DNA of 64,000 bases from CAYRFE01 sp964423645 [NCBI: uncultured bacterium] (GCA_964423645.1 CAYRFE010000009.1:1-64000); one strand, 5' to 3'; positions 9,844 through 21,181 are shown, counted from the first letter of the stretch. Program-made: numbers and translations. The notes: generated by a model not told the origin, from the sequence alone.

Positions 9844-11118
9844 TTATATGTTGGGGTACGGTAAACTTTCTCTCCGTAACATAGCATCGCAGTTCTCCAC
9901 ATACATTCGTGACATTGAATACGCAGGATCTTTCATTATTATAGAAAATTCTCGTTTTGCTTCATTGGCATAAAAATCAGGATTCCCATTGGACAAATAT
10001 ATAGCTTTTCCTTGCTTATAATACACATCAGCAAGAACAGAATGTGCAAATATTGAGTCCTTCAGCGAAATTGACTTTTTAGCACTATCGATAGCCTCTG
10101 TTGATTTCCCTAATTTTGAATAGGCCTCTGCTATTAACGCGTATCCTATTGAATCCTCAGGTTTTATTTTTATAGCTTCCCGTAAATAGGTAACACTTTC
10201 CTGATAATACTGACTAAATTCTTTTTTCCCTTTGAACATTTCAGCTAAATTCTGATATGATGAAGCAACTCCACGCATCAAACCATCTGAATCCGCTTTT
10301 AAAGATAATCCCTTTTTGTAGTTATCGACAGATTTCGTGTAATATTCAATACGAAGTTTCCGCCAATCCTTATTATCAGAACCGGTCTTCTCACCGATTA
10401 CACGATACGCTTGAGCCAAATAGTAGTATGCCTGCCAATCGTCCGAACGCAACTGGACCATACGTTCATACGCTTTGACTTGATTTACATAGTCACCTTT
10501 CTCACGATAGGTGTCTCCCAACATGAACCAACCGTTCCCATCCTGGAAATTCGGTTGCTTTTTTAATCCGGCTTCAAAAAATGTTATCGCCTGATCAAAT
10601 TTTTTATCATCCTTATAAATTTTTGCCAACGCAAATTCAGCAGTTGCATTCGTCGGATCGAGATCCATTGCCTTTTTGTATTGTGCATAGGCTTCTTCAG
10701 GCAGATTGTTTCTCTCAAGAATACCGCCAAACTTCAAATAACCGTCCAATTCATTCGGCCACATGGTCTGGTATTGGGTAAAATACTTTTTCGCACTGTC
10801 AATATTGTTGAGATTACCGTAACAAAGGGCAGCTCCCATCACTGATTTTTTATATACGTCCTTGACCGTATCAGTGTTTTTCTTTTCCGGTTTCAGTGCG
10901 TCAATAGCCTTCAGTGCTTGTTCATAAGCGTAGACAGCATTCGGATAATCACGACCGTTATGTAACTCGAATGCTTTATTGTAGTCGATAATATACTGGG
11001 GCGTAGTTTGTGAGTCATCTACATCGCCAAATACATTCTCTTCACTGGGGCCGCAACTCGTTAACAACGTTAATCCAACTCCCACCGCGAAAAACCAATA
11101 CATGATTTTTTTCATCAT
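9844..11118 (-). CDS. TPR-repeat lipoprotein, copy 2
   Basis: A 424-residue lipoprotein (lipobox LLTSC) with the same TPR array as the neighbouring 8596-9825 gene. The signal peptide and about 300 residues are almost unchanged (for example NGRDYPNAVYAYEQAL here, NYRDYPNAVYAYEQVL there). The last roughly 115 residues are different but still TPR-like (YALIAEAYSKLGKSTEAIDSAKKSI). The start is the first of two adjacent ATG codons, with AAGGAG 5 bases ahead. It lies 14 bases after the membrane protein gene 11133-11798, in the same operon. Confidence 0.85.
   Translation of the reverse strand: MMKKIMYWFFAVGVGLTLLTSCGPSEENVFGDVDDSQTTPQYIIDYNKAFELHNGRDYPNAVYAYEQALKAIDALKPEKKNTDTVKDVYKKSVMGAALCYGNLNNIDSAKKYFTQYQTMWPNELDGYLKFGGILERNNLPEEAYAQYKKAMDLDPTNATAEFALAKIYKDDKKFDQAITFFEAGLKKQPNFQDGNGWFMLGDTYREKGDYVNQVKAYERMVQLRSDDWQAYYYLAQAYRVIGEKTGSDNKDWRKLRIEYYTKSVDNYKKGLSLKADSDGLMRGVASSYQNLAEMFKGKKEFSQYYQESVTYLREAIKIKPEDSIGYALIAEAYSKLGKSTEAIDSAKKSISLKDSIFAHSVLADVYYKQGKAIYLSNGNPDFYANEAKREFSIIMKDPAYSMSRMYVENCDAMLRRESLPYPNI
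10193..11115. repeat. Tandem gene duplication, copy 2
   Basis: Second copy of the 923-bp duplicated block inside the TPR lipoprotein pair, 1290 bp from copy 1. The few differences that I see are scattered single-base changes. Confidence 0.9.
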
Positions 11119-11132
11119 ATATGCTCCTTAAG

Positions 11133-11798
11133 CTACGCACCAAGAAGCGATTTTATTGCAGGCCACCAATCATTTTGCAAAAAATCCACTCTCCCGATCA
11201 AAAGTGAAATACGCCCCATGACGGTGTACCCAAATGCCGCTCCGAAAGTGATCATAAGTGTCCATACTCCGAGTTTTGCAACTTTTCCATACGTTCCGGT
11301 ATGTTCTTTCGAGAAAAAGAAATATATCAACGCAGCGATAACACCGATAAATATTAACACCGTATTTATTGATGAAAGCGCCGCCTCTCCGGTCTTTAAA
11401 CTCAAATCTGCGAAAGGACCGACGGTTGCGCCGATTTGAACCATGATCTGGCTTTCAATGGCCATCGTAATCGCCATACCCATTGATAATCCGACCGAAA
11501 AACCGATCGCATAGCGTGAAACCCAGGCAATTTTCGGAATAAGGCGTGTTAACATAAGAATTCCTAAAATAACCGGAATAATCATCCAGTAATCTTTCAC
11601 TTCATTTTTAAATAACGGTTCATACGCATTCGGAATAATGTTCGTTTTAATATCATTAATAAACAAATATCCCGCTGACACACCGATGAATAAATGTTCA
11701 ATGAATTTATAAATCGGGTTGTCCTTATATAAGAAACTGAATGTACCTAATGTCAAAAGGCCTCCGATAAAAATACCAATCGCAGTGATCGTCGACAT
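11133..11798 (-). CDS. Uncharacterised multi-spanning membrane protein (module gene 4)
   Basis: A 221-residue hydrophobic protein with about six membrane helices, including ITAIGIFIGGLLTLGTFSFL, WMIIPVILGILMLT and TVLIFIGVIAALIYFFF. The segment NPIYKFIEHLFIGVSAGYLF after the first helix is notably polar and may be conserved. I do not recognise a named family. It is the last of four consecutive membrane-protein genes (11133-14462) with 12-, 12- and 6-base gaps, followed by the TPR lipoproteins, which suggests one envelope complex. Confidence 0.75.
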   Translation of the reverse strand: MSTITAIGIFIGGLLTLGTFSFLYKDNPIYKFIEHLFIGVSAGYLFINDIKTNIIPNAYEPLFKNEVKDYWMIIPVILGILMLTRLIPKIAWVSRYAIGFSVGLSMGMAITMAIESQIMVQIGATVGPFADLSLKTGEAALSSINTVLIFIGVIAALIYFFFSKEHTGTYGKVAKLGVWTLMITFGAAFGYTVMGRISLLIGRVDFLQNDWWPAIKSLLGA

Positions 11799-11810
11799 AC
11801 TTCCACCGCC

Positions 11811-12638
11811 TTACTGTGCTTTTTGTTTCTTTAAAAGAAACATTGTTGTATTTCCGACAATAATTAAAAGAATAATCACCATATGAGCCCATGTTTGTGC
11901 ACTCATGGCGCGAGATGCGTAATCCGGTAACGACAACAATGTCTCATACTCTGCCGCACCCCGTAAACCGCCCATAAAACCTATCAATTGTCCCGAATTA
12001 TACATCGGCATGATCTCAGGAGCAGTGACTGCAGTGACGCCGCCGGTCACGGGTAATTTATATCGATCATGCGCGATCATAGCCCATTGTTTGATTCCCG
12101 GATCACCGGCTGAAAACGATATAACCATTGCCATATCTTGTAATTTCGACACCCTTTTCATAAAAGGAAACGTATCAAGGGGTGTATTTTCCGCATCATT
12201 CGGATACGCATTCCGAATTGATGTCCCCATATTATCCATAACAACAAGACCGCCAACTTTATAACCCAAATTAATATAGTCAACGCCATATTGCTTGGAA
12301 TATTTTGCACCTTTTTCTGCAAGAATAGTATTCGCTAATTGTACACCGGGTGCCCAAAATGCCATAGCGACAATTTTCAGATTTTTTCGGAAACAATGAT
12401 CGACTATCGCCGCCGCCATCGGTTGTAATTCTGCACGAGTGGACGGGTCATAATCAAATGACAATAGAACAACAGAATTCTCCGGAAGCTTGTCTATCGA
12501 CTCATAAATACTCGATACGACAGGACTTGGAGGAACGGTGATCACGACTTTTAACAAGATCGGTATAAACACTGCGAGTCCGATCAGCATAAATATATAT
12601 CGTCTGTCGAATTTATCTAATTTTTCAAGAAATGACAT
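11811..12638 (-). CDS. Uncharacterised membrane protein with central alpha/beta domain (module gene 3)
   Basis: A 275-residue protein with one membrane helix near each end (YIFMLIGLAVFIPILLKVVI and AHMVIILLIIVGNTTMFLL). Between them is a soluble alpha/beta domain of about 190 residues starting at VVLLSFDYDPSTRAELQPMA and containing YGVDYINLGYKVGGLVV and PVTGGVTAVTAPEIMP. The alternating hydrophobic strands suggest a Rossmann-like fold. No catalytic motif or family name is evident to me. Confidence 0.75.
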   Translation of the reverse strand: MSFLEKLDKFDRRYIFMLIGLAVFIPILLKVVITVPPSPVVSSIYESIDKLPENSVVLLSFDYDPSTRAELQPMAAAIVDHCFRKNLKIVAMAFWAPGVQLANTILAEKGAKYSKQYGVDYINLGYKVGGLVVMDNMGTSIRNAYPNDAENTPLDTFPFMKRVSKLQDMAMVISFSAGDPGIKQWAMIAHDRYKLPVTGGVTAVTAPEIMPMYNSGQLIGFMGGLRGAAEYETLLSLPDYASRAMSAQTWAHMVIILLIIVGNTTMFLLKKQKAQ

Positions 12639-12650
12639 ACTACCACTCCC

Positions 12651-13337
12651 TTATTCCCCGCCCAAATAGGAGCGTTCTATGCCGAGAATAATTTTTATTG
12701 CTGTCGCAACTATGCCTAATGCCGCTCCGATCATAACTGCCCTTTGACCGGCTGAATTCACCACATCCATGATCCAATCGGTAAGTTTCGGTATATGGAA
12801 AAATGTTCTGACAAAAACATTGCTGCTTTCATCTGCATTGATGAAAGATCCGCCCGTTAAAAACTCACCTACCGGAATACGCCCAAGCATAACTATAAAT
12901 GCAGTGATCAAAAGAATGGTCGCCATTGCGGATTTCGCACGAAATGCACGAAATGATGCTGATGCAATATAAAATGCAAGAAGGGAAAATACGGTCGCCG
13001 ATATCGGCGAATATACATAATCAAACATCCATGTAAACGGAGTGCCGGGGTTTGTTCCCCAGAATAAGCCAAATATTATCATTGACAGAATCCCAAAAAT
13101 CGTTGCCGCTTGGAATATCCTGTCGTTCGCTTTGCCGCGAACATAGCGTACGATACTAAACTGCAACACATTCAAAATACCTAAGATCATGGTGAAAGTC
13201 GCAATAATAATAAAAAATGTCTGGAATTTATTATACCCGACCTGAATAAAAGGATGGGGAATAAAATATCCGATAATCATGAACACTGCGACCAGTGCGG
13301 TCAACAGTATCGGGAATTGTTTTTTAAACATATACAT
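12651..13337 (-). CDS. Uncharacterised multi-spanning membrane protein (module gene 2)
   Basis: A 228-residue protein with six or so hydrophobic segments, for example FPILLTALVAVFMIIGYFI, FFIIIATFTMILGILNVL and IFGILSMIIFGLFWG, and a C-terminal AVMIGAALGIVATAIKIILG. A polar loop (residues about 165-195) contains GGSFINADESSNVFVRTFF. No family is recognised. It sits between the FN3-containing protein and the alpha/beta membrane protein of the module. Confidence 0.75.
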   Translation of the reverse strand: MYMFKKQFPILLTALVAVFMIIGYFIPHPFIQVGYNKFQTFFIIIATFTMILGILNVLQFSIVRYVRGKANDRIFQAATIFGILSMIIFGLFWGTNPGTPFTWMFDYVYSPISATVFSLLAFYIASASFRAFRAKSAMATILLITAFIVMLGRIPVGEFLTGGSFINADESSNVFVRTFFHIPKLTDWIMDVVNSAGQRAVMIGAALGIVATAIKIILGIERSYLGGE

Positions 13338-13343
13338 TCTCCT

Positions 13344-14462
13344 TTAATTGGTGGTAAACCAGTCGGCAGCCGGTATTCCCAATAAGGTCAGGATTATGCC
13401 AACAACTAAAATGATCATTACGATTAGCTTTCCGATATCTTGACCTTTCAGCGTACCCAACATTTGAGGATTTTTCCCCAGATATGCCGAAGCGGCAAAC
13501 AGCTCTTCACCAATCAATGTATAATCACATGATGCAATAAAAAACGGCAGTTGCGAAGGCATCGCCGTTCCGGCGATCTGTATTGCACCGATAGAGTTAC
13601 CGGTTTCTGCCATGAGCAGACTTTCCGCATAAAACGTCCCCAACATAAATACTGCAGCCGGTTTTTCACGAAGCATGATCCCATTTACTCCTGATGCATA
13701 TCCGAATTGATCATCAGTAAGATAATGCACCATGTTTTCATTATATGAATCGGGACGCCCTGCTTTGATATAGGCTTCTTTTACCGTCTCTCGCCCCGTT
13801 GACATGACCATTGATCGACAAACAGGCACATTCAATCTTGCATCATACAACGCTGATCGTTGTGCAACTTCGCCCAAGATGATTACTCCCGCTACGGTCT
13901 GCGGGTCATCAATATCCATGATACCGGGAACATACAAAATCGGCTTGCCCATTTCAGTCGCTCTTCCGATAGCTTCATCGACTGATTCAAGCGCAGGAAT
14001 TTTTCTGATCTTTATTTCTCTTCCTTTTTTTGCATATTCGATATAATACACTAATATTACTGCGAGTAATAATAATGCTATCAACATATTCGTTCTTTTT
14101 ACACTAAACCACTCGGCCTTGGTAGTGATTGCCCTTGAAGTGGAAGTGATAACAATATCACCGTTGGTGTTCATGCCGACTAAACGATATGAATAGTCTT
14201 TTTTAATGATAAGACCGCTGTCAGAATACTTCCCCTTGAGATCAGAAGTTTCATGGATCTTACCTTCGTTTTCTCCGTCTAACCGGAACAATTCGATTTT
14301 TGTAACCACATCTCCAAACGCCTCATGTAAATCCCAAGACACATCAATTTGAGTGCCGTCATCGCTCGGTGCATCAATTGCATCAACAATTGCGGCATTA
14401 CATGTTCCCCACGAGAACATGGCGAAAACGACGCTTAAAACAACCACTCTCAGCCTCATCAT
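13344..14462 (-). CDS. Exported FN3-like membrane protein, possibly DUF6754 (module gene 1)
   Basis: A 372-residue protein: signal peptide (ends about CNA), a beta-rich fibronectin-III-like domain (about 28-115, QIDVSWDLHE and YSYRLVGMNTNGDI), a membrane helix (MLIALLLLAVILVYYIEYAK), an alpha/beta cytoplasmic domain of about 200 residues (GKPILYVPGIMDIDDPQTVAG, SIGAIQIAGTAMPSQ) and a C-terminal helix (LIVMIILVVGIILTLLG). The layout fits proteins annotated FN3 plus DUF6754, but I assign that name from memory with low certainty. First gene of the operon, directly behind its promoter, with GGGGAGG before the ATG. Confidence 0.75.
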   Translation of the reverse strand: MMRLRVVVLSVVFAMFSWGTCNAAIVDAIDAPSDDGTQIDVSWDLHEAFGDVVTKIELFRLDGENEGKIHETSDLKGKYSDSGLIIKKDYSYRLVGMNTNGDIVITSTSRAITTKAEWFSVKRTNMLIALLLLAVILVYYIEYAKKGREIKIRKIPALESVDEAIGRATEMGKPILYVPGIMDIDDPQTVAGVIILGEVAQRSALYDARLNVPVCRSMVMSTGRETVKEAYIKAGRPDSYNENMVHYLTDDQFGYASGVNGIMLREKPAAVFMLGTFYAESLLMAETGNSIGAIQIAGTAMPSQLPFFIASCDYTLIGEELFAASAYLGKNPQMLGTLKGQDIGKLIVMIILVVGIILTLLGIPAADWFTTN

Positions 14463-14498
14463 ATTACCTCCCCAATCACGTTAGTTCAGACTTCGGAT

Positions 14499-14526
14499 AG
14501 TATAATGCCATCGGCGGTATTGTCAA
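14499..14526 (-). promoter_or_regulatory. Promoter of the membrane module / TPR lipoprotein / pgi operon
   Basis: Minus-strand TTGACA (14526-14521) and TATACT (14504-14499) are 16 bases apart, about 37 bases before the first ATG at 14462. All following genes to pgi are on the same strand with gaps below 20 bases. Confidence 0.7.
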
Positions 14527-14628
14527 TAAGTTTTTATGACAACATCGTTCAATCGTACCGTATTTGTTGGCCGGCAAATCATTAGTATTTTTTATCATGT
14601 TCTTCACATGACAGGTAGCACAAAAGTG

Positions 14629-16505
<1,877 letters not shown>

Positions 16506-16513
16506 TGAATATC

Positions 16514-17782
16514 CTACGCAGGCTTCGTTGCTTTATCATATGTCAACCCCGGTTTTTCTTTTTTTCTGATAACACCCTCAGTGATTGTACATTTTTTCAA
16601 ATTTTTATAGTCAGGTAATTCATACATCACATCCAGCATGGTATCTTCCATGATGGAACGAAGACCGCGTGCACCCAGTTTTTTCTTAAGTGCAATCTCA
16701 GCCACCGCTTCAAGTGCCTTTTTTTCAAACTCCAGCGTTACTTTTTCAAATCCGAAAAAAGCCTGATATTGTTTCACAAGTGCATTTTTCGGTTCTGTCA
16801 TAATACTGATAAGTGCGTCTTTATCTAACTCACCCAATGCCGCGACAACCGGCAAACGTCCGACGATCTCGGGAATAAGCCCGAACTTGATCACATCATC
16901 CGGTTCCACTTCATTGAGCAGTTCAAAGCTCTCTTCGGTACGTTCAACATCTCCGTCCTTTAAAAATCCTACGATCTTTCTTCCTTTACGACGCGCAATG
17001 ATCTTTTCAAGTCCGGAAAAAGCACCTCCGCAAATAAAAAGTATATTGGTCGTGTCGATCGGTATGAATTGTTGATAGGGATGTTTGCGTCCGCCTTGCG
17101 GAGGAACATTCGCAACCGTACCTTCAATGATTTTTAACAATGCCTGTTGCACACCCTCGCCGGACACATCCCGCGTTATTGAGGGGTTCTCCGATTTTCT
17201 GCCGATCTTATCGATCTCGTCAATATAGATGATGCCGCGTTGCGCTTTTTCAACATCAAAGTCGGCTTCCATTAAAAGACGTAAAAGAATGTTCTCGACG
17301 TCTTCTCCTACATATCCTGCCTCGGTAAGGGTTGTGGCGTCCGCAATGGCAAACGGCACATCCAAGATACGTGCAAGAGTACGAGCGAGCAGAGTTTTAC
17401 CTGATCCCGTCGGGCCTAAGAGAAGAATATTGCTTTTCTCGATCTCAACATCCTTTTCACCTTTTTTGTCAATATTATGAAAAATACGTTTATAATGATT
17501 ATAGACTGCCACTGACAATACTTTTTTGGCATGTTCTTGCCCTATTACATATTCATCAAGTGATTTTTTAATATCTTTCGGCGGAACGATCGTCATACTT
17601 TCGCGTGTGTGCTTGTCAAGTACTGCACCGGCGGTCTCTTCTGTTTCTTCTATGTCATACAACATATCGGCATATTCATCCACACACAGATCGCAAATAA
17701 ATACATCTTGCTGTGTCTTCGATCGAAACATCCGCTCGATCTGATCGATACTACGTCCGCAAAATGAGCAATGAATATCCAT
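16514..17782 (-). CDS. clpX: ATP-dependent Clp protease ATP-binding subunit ClpX
   Basis: AAA+ unfoldase that feeds substrates to ClpP. The 422-residue protein has an N-terminal zinc-binding domain (CSFC at residues 5-8 and CDLC later), Walker A GPTGSGKT, Walker [10 protein letters not shown], the ClpP-docking IGF-like loop region and the C-terminal sensor-2 GARGLRS. It follows clpP by 7 bases, as usual in bacteria. Confidence 0.97.
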   Translation of the reverse strand: MDIHCSFCGRSIDQIERMFRSKTQQDVFICDLCVDEYADMLYDIEETEETAGAVLDKHTRESMTIVPPKDIKKSLDEYVIGQEHAKKVLSVAVYNHYKRIFHNIDKKGEKDVEIEKSNILLLGPTGSGKTLLARTLARILDVPFAIADATTLTEAGYVGEDVENILLRLLMEADFDVEKAQRGIIYIDEIDKIGRKSENPSITRDVSGEGVQQALLKIIEGTVANVPPQGGRKHPYQQFIPIDTTNILFICGGAFSGLEKIIARRKGRKIVGFLKDGDVERTEESFELLNEVEPDDVIKFGLIPEIVGRLPVVAALGELDKDALISIMTEPKNALVKQYQAFFGFEKVTLEFEKKALEAVAEIALKKKLGARGLRSIMEDTMLDVMYELPDYKNLKKCTITEGVIRKKEKPGLTYDKATKPA

Positions 17783-17789
17783 GCATCTC

Positions 17790-18371
17790 CTATCGTGACG
17801 AAATAATATCGTCGATCAAGCCGTATTCTTTTGCATCTTTCGGGCTCATAAAATAATCTCTGTCGACATCTTTTTCGATTCGTTTCAGCGATTGTCCGCT
17901 GTGATGAGCCAAAATACCGTTGAGCAATGATTTCATTTTCATAATTTCTCGCGCTTGAATTTCAATATCGGTAGCTTGTCCCTCAGCTCCTCCAAGCGGT
18001 TGATGGATCATCACACGGGAATTCGGCAACGCAAACCGTTTGCCGGGAGAACCTGCCGCAAGCAATACTGCCGCCATACTCGCCGCTTGGCCGATGCAAA
18101 TGGTCGATATCGGCGGTTTTACAAATTGCATTGTATCATAAATGGCCAAACCGGATGTAATGATACCGCCCGGTGAATTGATATAAACATAAATTTCTTT
18201 ATCGGGATCCTCTGCCTCAAGATACAAAAGCTGTGCGATCACCACATTCGCCACATGATCATCAATAGGATATCCGAGAAAAATAATACGATCCTTCAAT
18301 AAACGGGAATATATATCATACCCGCGTTCACCTTTACTCGTCTCTTCAATTACATAAGGTATAAGACTCAT
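17790..18371 (-). CDS. clpP: ATP-dependent Clp protease proteolytic subunit ClpP
   Basis: Serine peptidase of 193 residues. The catalytic triad can be placed at Ser98 (GQAASMAA), His123 (MIHQPLGG) and Asp172. Its ATG overlaps the tig stop as ATGA (18368-18371), with AAGGAGG upstream, so it is translationally coupled to trigger factor. Confidence 0.97.
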   Translation of the reverse strand: MSLIPYVIEETSKGERGYDIYSRLLKDRIIFLGYPIDDHVANVVIAQLLYLEAEDPDKEIYVYINSPGGIITSGLAIYDTMQFVKPPISTICIGQAASMAAVLLAAGSPGKRFALPNSRVMIHQPLGGAEGQATDIEIQAREIMKMKSLLNGILAHHSGQSLKRIEKDVDRDYFMSPKDAKEYGLIDDIISSR

Positions 18372-19678
18372 GCGTCCTCCTTCTTAGCCGTACGAGTGCG
18401 TTTAGGCTTCTCTGTAGTTTTTTCGATACTTTCCGCAGCGTTTTTAGGTGCGTCTACCCCGCGAATATCCTGAACCAACGCATCAAGCGCTTGACGCTCC
18501 CATGCATTATACGCCATACGATCGAGCATGCCGTTCTTTTCAAGCATTTTCGTGGTTTCATCCACTGATTTTCCGAAATACGCGGAGAGATTTTCTATTT
18601 CATGGCGCAGCGATTCATTTATCCTGATATTATGTTTACGAGAGATCGCTTGGAGCAAATAATAACTTTTCAATCCGTCTTCTGCGGTCTTCTCGGCCTC
18701 TTCTTTTGACTTACCGTCTTTGATATATGCGTCTACCTCATCGTCAAATACTTTTCCCGGAAGTTCAAATTTATTATTGATCTCGATGAATTTTTTAAAA
18801 ACCGAGGTACGAAGTGCATCTTTCGCCGCATCTTCTTTTGTTTTTTCAAGACGGGTAACGATTTGTTTTTCCAACTCGGCAACTGTATCAACACCTGCCG
18901 CTTTTTTTACCAATTCATCGGTAAGTTCCGGAAATTTTTTCTCGACTATCCTGCTGACGGTCACATCAAAATAAGCGTTCTTGCCTGCAAGATGTGCCGC
19001 ACGATAATCAGCCGGGAATTGCACATCAATTTTTTTGGTCTCGTCTTTTTTCATACCGATAATACCGGCTTCAAGATCTTCTATGAACATGCCTTCGCCG
19101 ATATTCAAAAGATAATTCTTTGCGCTTCCGCCGTCAATAGGCGCGCCGCCTTCAACAAAACCGTCAAAATCGATGTAGACATGGTCACCCTTTGCAATTT
19201 TCTTTTTGGCATCAGCGATATCATCATAGGTTACAAAGCGCTCAAGTACGCCTTGTATCTCTTTTTTAATTTCTTCGTCGGTGACCTTATCGATCTTCAT
19301 ATCCGTTGAGATCCCCTTATATGAAAATTCAGGCAGTGTCGGTTCAACATATGCCTCAAATATCACCGTTATACCGTTCTCGTCATTCAAATCCTTTACT
19401 TCAGCTTCGGTAACAGGTTTGACATTTTCTTTTTTATACGCTTCATCAATTATTTCGGGAAGCAGATCGTTGATGACCTCACCCTTGATACTGGCACCGT
19501 ATACTTTCTCGATATACGATTGCGGCGCTTTACCTTTTCTGAAGCCTTTGATCGCAACAGTATTTTTATAATACTGCAACCGTGTTTCATATTTTTTTTG
19601 AAATTCTTCTTGCGCAAATACGCAGGTAAACTCAAACCCCAGGCGACCGATGTCTTTTTTTGTGACACTAATGTTCAT
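18368..19678 (-). CDS. tig: Trigger factor (ribosome-associated chaperone)
   Basis: A 436-residue chaperone and peptidyl-prolyl isomerase acting on nascent chains at the ribosome exit. The ribosome-docking signature GFRKGKAP is at residues 45-52, followed by the FKBP-type domain (about 150-245, [15 protein letters not shown]) and the helical C-terminal arms. The tail ends in a basic, disordered stretch. It starts 34 bases downstream of the tRNA-Leu gene with AAGGGGG as ribosome binding site and no terminator between, so it is likely cotranscribed with the tRNA. Confidence 0.95.
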   Translation of the reverse strand: MNISVTKKDIGRLGFEFTCVFAQEEFQKKYETRLQYYKNTVAIKGFRKGKAPQSYIEKVYGASIKGEVINDLLPEIIDEAYKKENVKPVTEAEVKDLNDENGITVIFEAYVEPTLPEFSYKGISTDMKIDKVTDEEIKKEIQGVLERFVTYDDIADAKKKIAKGDHVYIDFDGFVEGGAPIDGGSAKNYLLNIGEGMFIEDLEAGIIGMKKDETKKIDVQFPADYRAAHLAGKNAYFDVTVSRIVEKKFPELTDELVKKAAGVDTVAELEKQIVTRLEKTKEDAAKDALRTSVFKKFIEINNKFELPGKVFDDEVDAYIKDGKSKEEAEKTAEDGLKSYYLLQAISRKHNIRINESLRHEIENLSAYFGKSVDETTKMLEKNGMLDRMAYNAWERQALDALVQDIRGVDAPKNAAESIEKTTEKPKRTRTAKKEDA

Positions 19679-19712
19679 ATTTCCCCCTTAAATAATTGTG
19701 ATCGTCAATTCA

Positions 19713-19793
19713 TGCGAAAGGGGGGATTTGAACCCCCACGCCAAAGGCGCCAGATCCTAAGTCTGGTGCGTCTGCCAATTCCGCCACTCTCGC
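19713..19793 (-). tRNA. tRNA-Leu (anticodon TAG)
   Basis: A class II tRNA of 81 bases read from the cloverleaf. The acceptor arms are GCGAGAG and CTTTCGC with discriminator A, the D-arm is of Leu type (GGCGGAATTGGCAGAC), and the anticodon stem-loop is CCAGA-CTTAGGA-TCTGG. A short variable arm (GCGCC...GGCGT) and the T-arm GGGGG-TTCAAAT-CCCCC follow. The 3' CCA is not encoded; TGAATT follows. A strong promoter lies directly upstream. Confidence 0.95.
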
Positions 19794-19808
19794 AGTTTTG
19801 CCTCGGGT

Positions 19809-19837
19809 ATAATAGTGAAATCAATGAGAAATGTCAA
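19809..19837 (-). promoter_or_regulatory. Promoter of tRNA-Leu and probably tig-clpP-clpX-engB-purA
   Basis: Minus-strand TTGACA (19837-19832), 17-base spacer, TATTAT (19814-19809). The expected transcription start is a few bases before the tRNA 5' end at 19793. No other promoter or terminator is obvious between the tRNA and tig. Confidence 0.8.
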
Positions 19838-20015
19838 GGAATAAACAGAAATAACACTCTTACACGGCAAGCTTTATTATACTCCGACTTATCAAGCTGT
19901 ACATATCCTCCCAACTTCAACAAGACACATACACGAGCGCCATCTCTGCATAACTACTTTTTGATATTGTACTCAGCCTTATTTAAAAGAGTGGATATGG
20001 ATCACCGTATCGCAT

Positions 20016-20423
20016 TTAAAATGATTGAATTTCCTGAATGGCCGTGATGTATTCCGCGACTATCGAGGTTTCCGAGCCGTCACCCCATAAAACTGTTGCC
20101 GGCATGAGAATACCGGTCACTTGAACCGTTTTGTTTTGAAATTGTTTCAATTCTTCTTCAGTGCGTATACCGTCGTCACCGCGCTCTAAGGCGATCATTG
20201 TACCGTCGGCAAGAATTATAACCACCCTTCCGTTATACACAGGACGTTCGGGGATTTGACTGACGTTCATAAGGGTATACGTGCCGGTGATTGTAATGAA
20301 AAGATTTGAATCATCGCGGATTGTTGTCGTTTTTTGTGTTTTTGCGACACCGCAAGCGGGAACAGAGAGCATCATACTCATTATCACTACAATGACCGCA
20401 TAGAGTCTGAGCTTGTTTTTCAT
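20016..20423 (-). CDS. Small lipoprotein of unknown function
   Basis: A 135-residue product with a hydrophobic signal and lipobox-like end (MLSVPAC), then a beta-rich domain: FITITGTYTLMNVSQI, RVVIILADGTMIALERG and VQVTGILMP. It could be a small OB-fold-like periplasmic domain, but no family is recognised. The start at 20423 makes an ATGA overlap with the DUF4130 gene upstream; a 35-residue longer reading to 20528 would bury the signal peptide. Confidence 0.7.
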   Translation of the reverse strand: MKNKLRLYAVIVVIMSMMLSVPACGVAKTQKTTTIRDDSNLFITITGTYTLMNVSQIPERPVYNGRVVIILADGTMIALERGDDGIRTEEELKQFQNKTVQVTGILMPATVLWGDGSETSIVAEYITAIQEIQSF

Positions 20424-21178
20424 TGCTTCTCCGTCAAATATTTCCAATACTTTTTCGGCATGATACTCCTCTGCAATGCGGGATTCAATCGTTCTTTGAT
20501 CGCAATGCTGTGAAAATAGCCGCGCCACAACTCACGCACGACATTTTCCTTATCGCCGACGATCGATTCATCACCCTGCACCGCTTGTTGCACGGGGGCT
20601 TCGATGTTCTCATAAAACGTGATATCACTTCCGTCGAAATATGCCGCACTGTTTCGCCGTGTATCGTGGATAAGCCACACTTTCCCGCGCAAGCGATGTT
20701 TAAAATGCGACGCCAAGAGCGGCACGACGTTGTGATCGGGTTCGAATGGCCCATAGAGTGTGCCGTCCGCAAGCTCGGTAAATCGAAGCAACCCTTTGAA
20801 CATATGCGACTCTCCGCCGGTACTTTGTGCGGCTTTCTGCGTAAGGCGAATGTCCTCATCGGAAAGATGACCGGCGACGCTTTTTTTCGCGTCCATCGTT
20901 TTGCGGATGAATACGAGGATATGCCGCTCTATCCCCTTGATCTCGGATAAATAGGCGTAATACACATCATGCGGTACGTCACGTCCGATCTTGAGAAGAC
21001 CTTGAAACACACGGTCGGCTTTTTCTTCATCGGTCGGAATGACGATGTCTTCGGCAAACAGCACGGGCTCAAGGCGTGATGACGCGCAGATATCAAGCGG
21101 ATCGCTGTGCAGACGATACGACTCGAAAACACAGGTCAAAAATCCGATAAATGTGCCGTCATATATGTAGCGAAGCAT
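20420..21178 (-). CDS. TIGR03915/DUF4130 family putative DNA metabolism protein
   Basis: A 252-residue protein beginning MLRYIYDGTFIGFLTCVFE, the hallmark of the TIGR03915 (SAM-linked, DUF4130) family. It continues with the conserved FTELADGTLYGPFEPDHNVVPLLASHF and ends in the motif MPKKYWKYLTE. Members normally lie beside a radical-SAM protein and are guessed to act in DNA repair or modification. No radical-SAM gene is in this window. The first 90 codons are duplicated at 23292-23564. No ribosome binding site is visible before the ATG, and the upstream sequence is the AT-rich trailer of pepF, so the native 5' region may have been replaced. Confidence 0.8.
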   Translation of the reverse strand: MLRYIYDGTFIGFLTCVFESYRLHSDPLDICASSRLEPVLFAEDIVIPTDEEKADRVFQGLLKIGRDVPHDVYYAYLSEIKGIERHILVFIRKTMDAKKSVAGHLSDEDIRLTQKAAQSTGGESHMFKGLLRFTELADGTLYGPFEPDHNVVPLLASHFKHRLRGKVWLIHDTRRNSAAYFDGSDITFYENIEAPVQQAVQGDESIVGDKENVVRELWRGYFHSIAIKERLNPALQRSIMPKKYWKYLTEKQ

Positions 21179-21181
21179 AAT
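20909..21181. repeat. 273-bp direct repeat, copy 1 (5' end of DUF4130 gene)
   Basis: Matches 23292-23564 with an offset of 2383 bp and only two differences that I find (20912 and one base in ATATATG versus ATATACG). It spans codon 1 to about codon 90 of the DUF4130 gene and ends three bases beyond its ATG. Confidence 0.92.

Noticed and set aside
20423-20950. 175-residue plus-strand open frame
   Set aside because: It is the antisense shadow of the DUF4130 gene, whose family signature is unmistakable on the minus strand.
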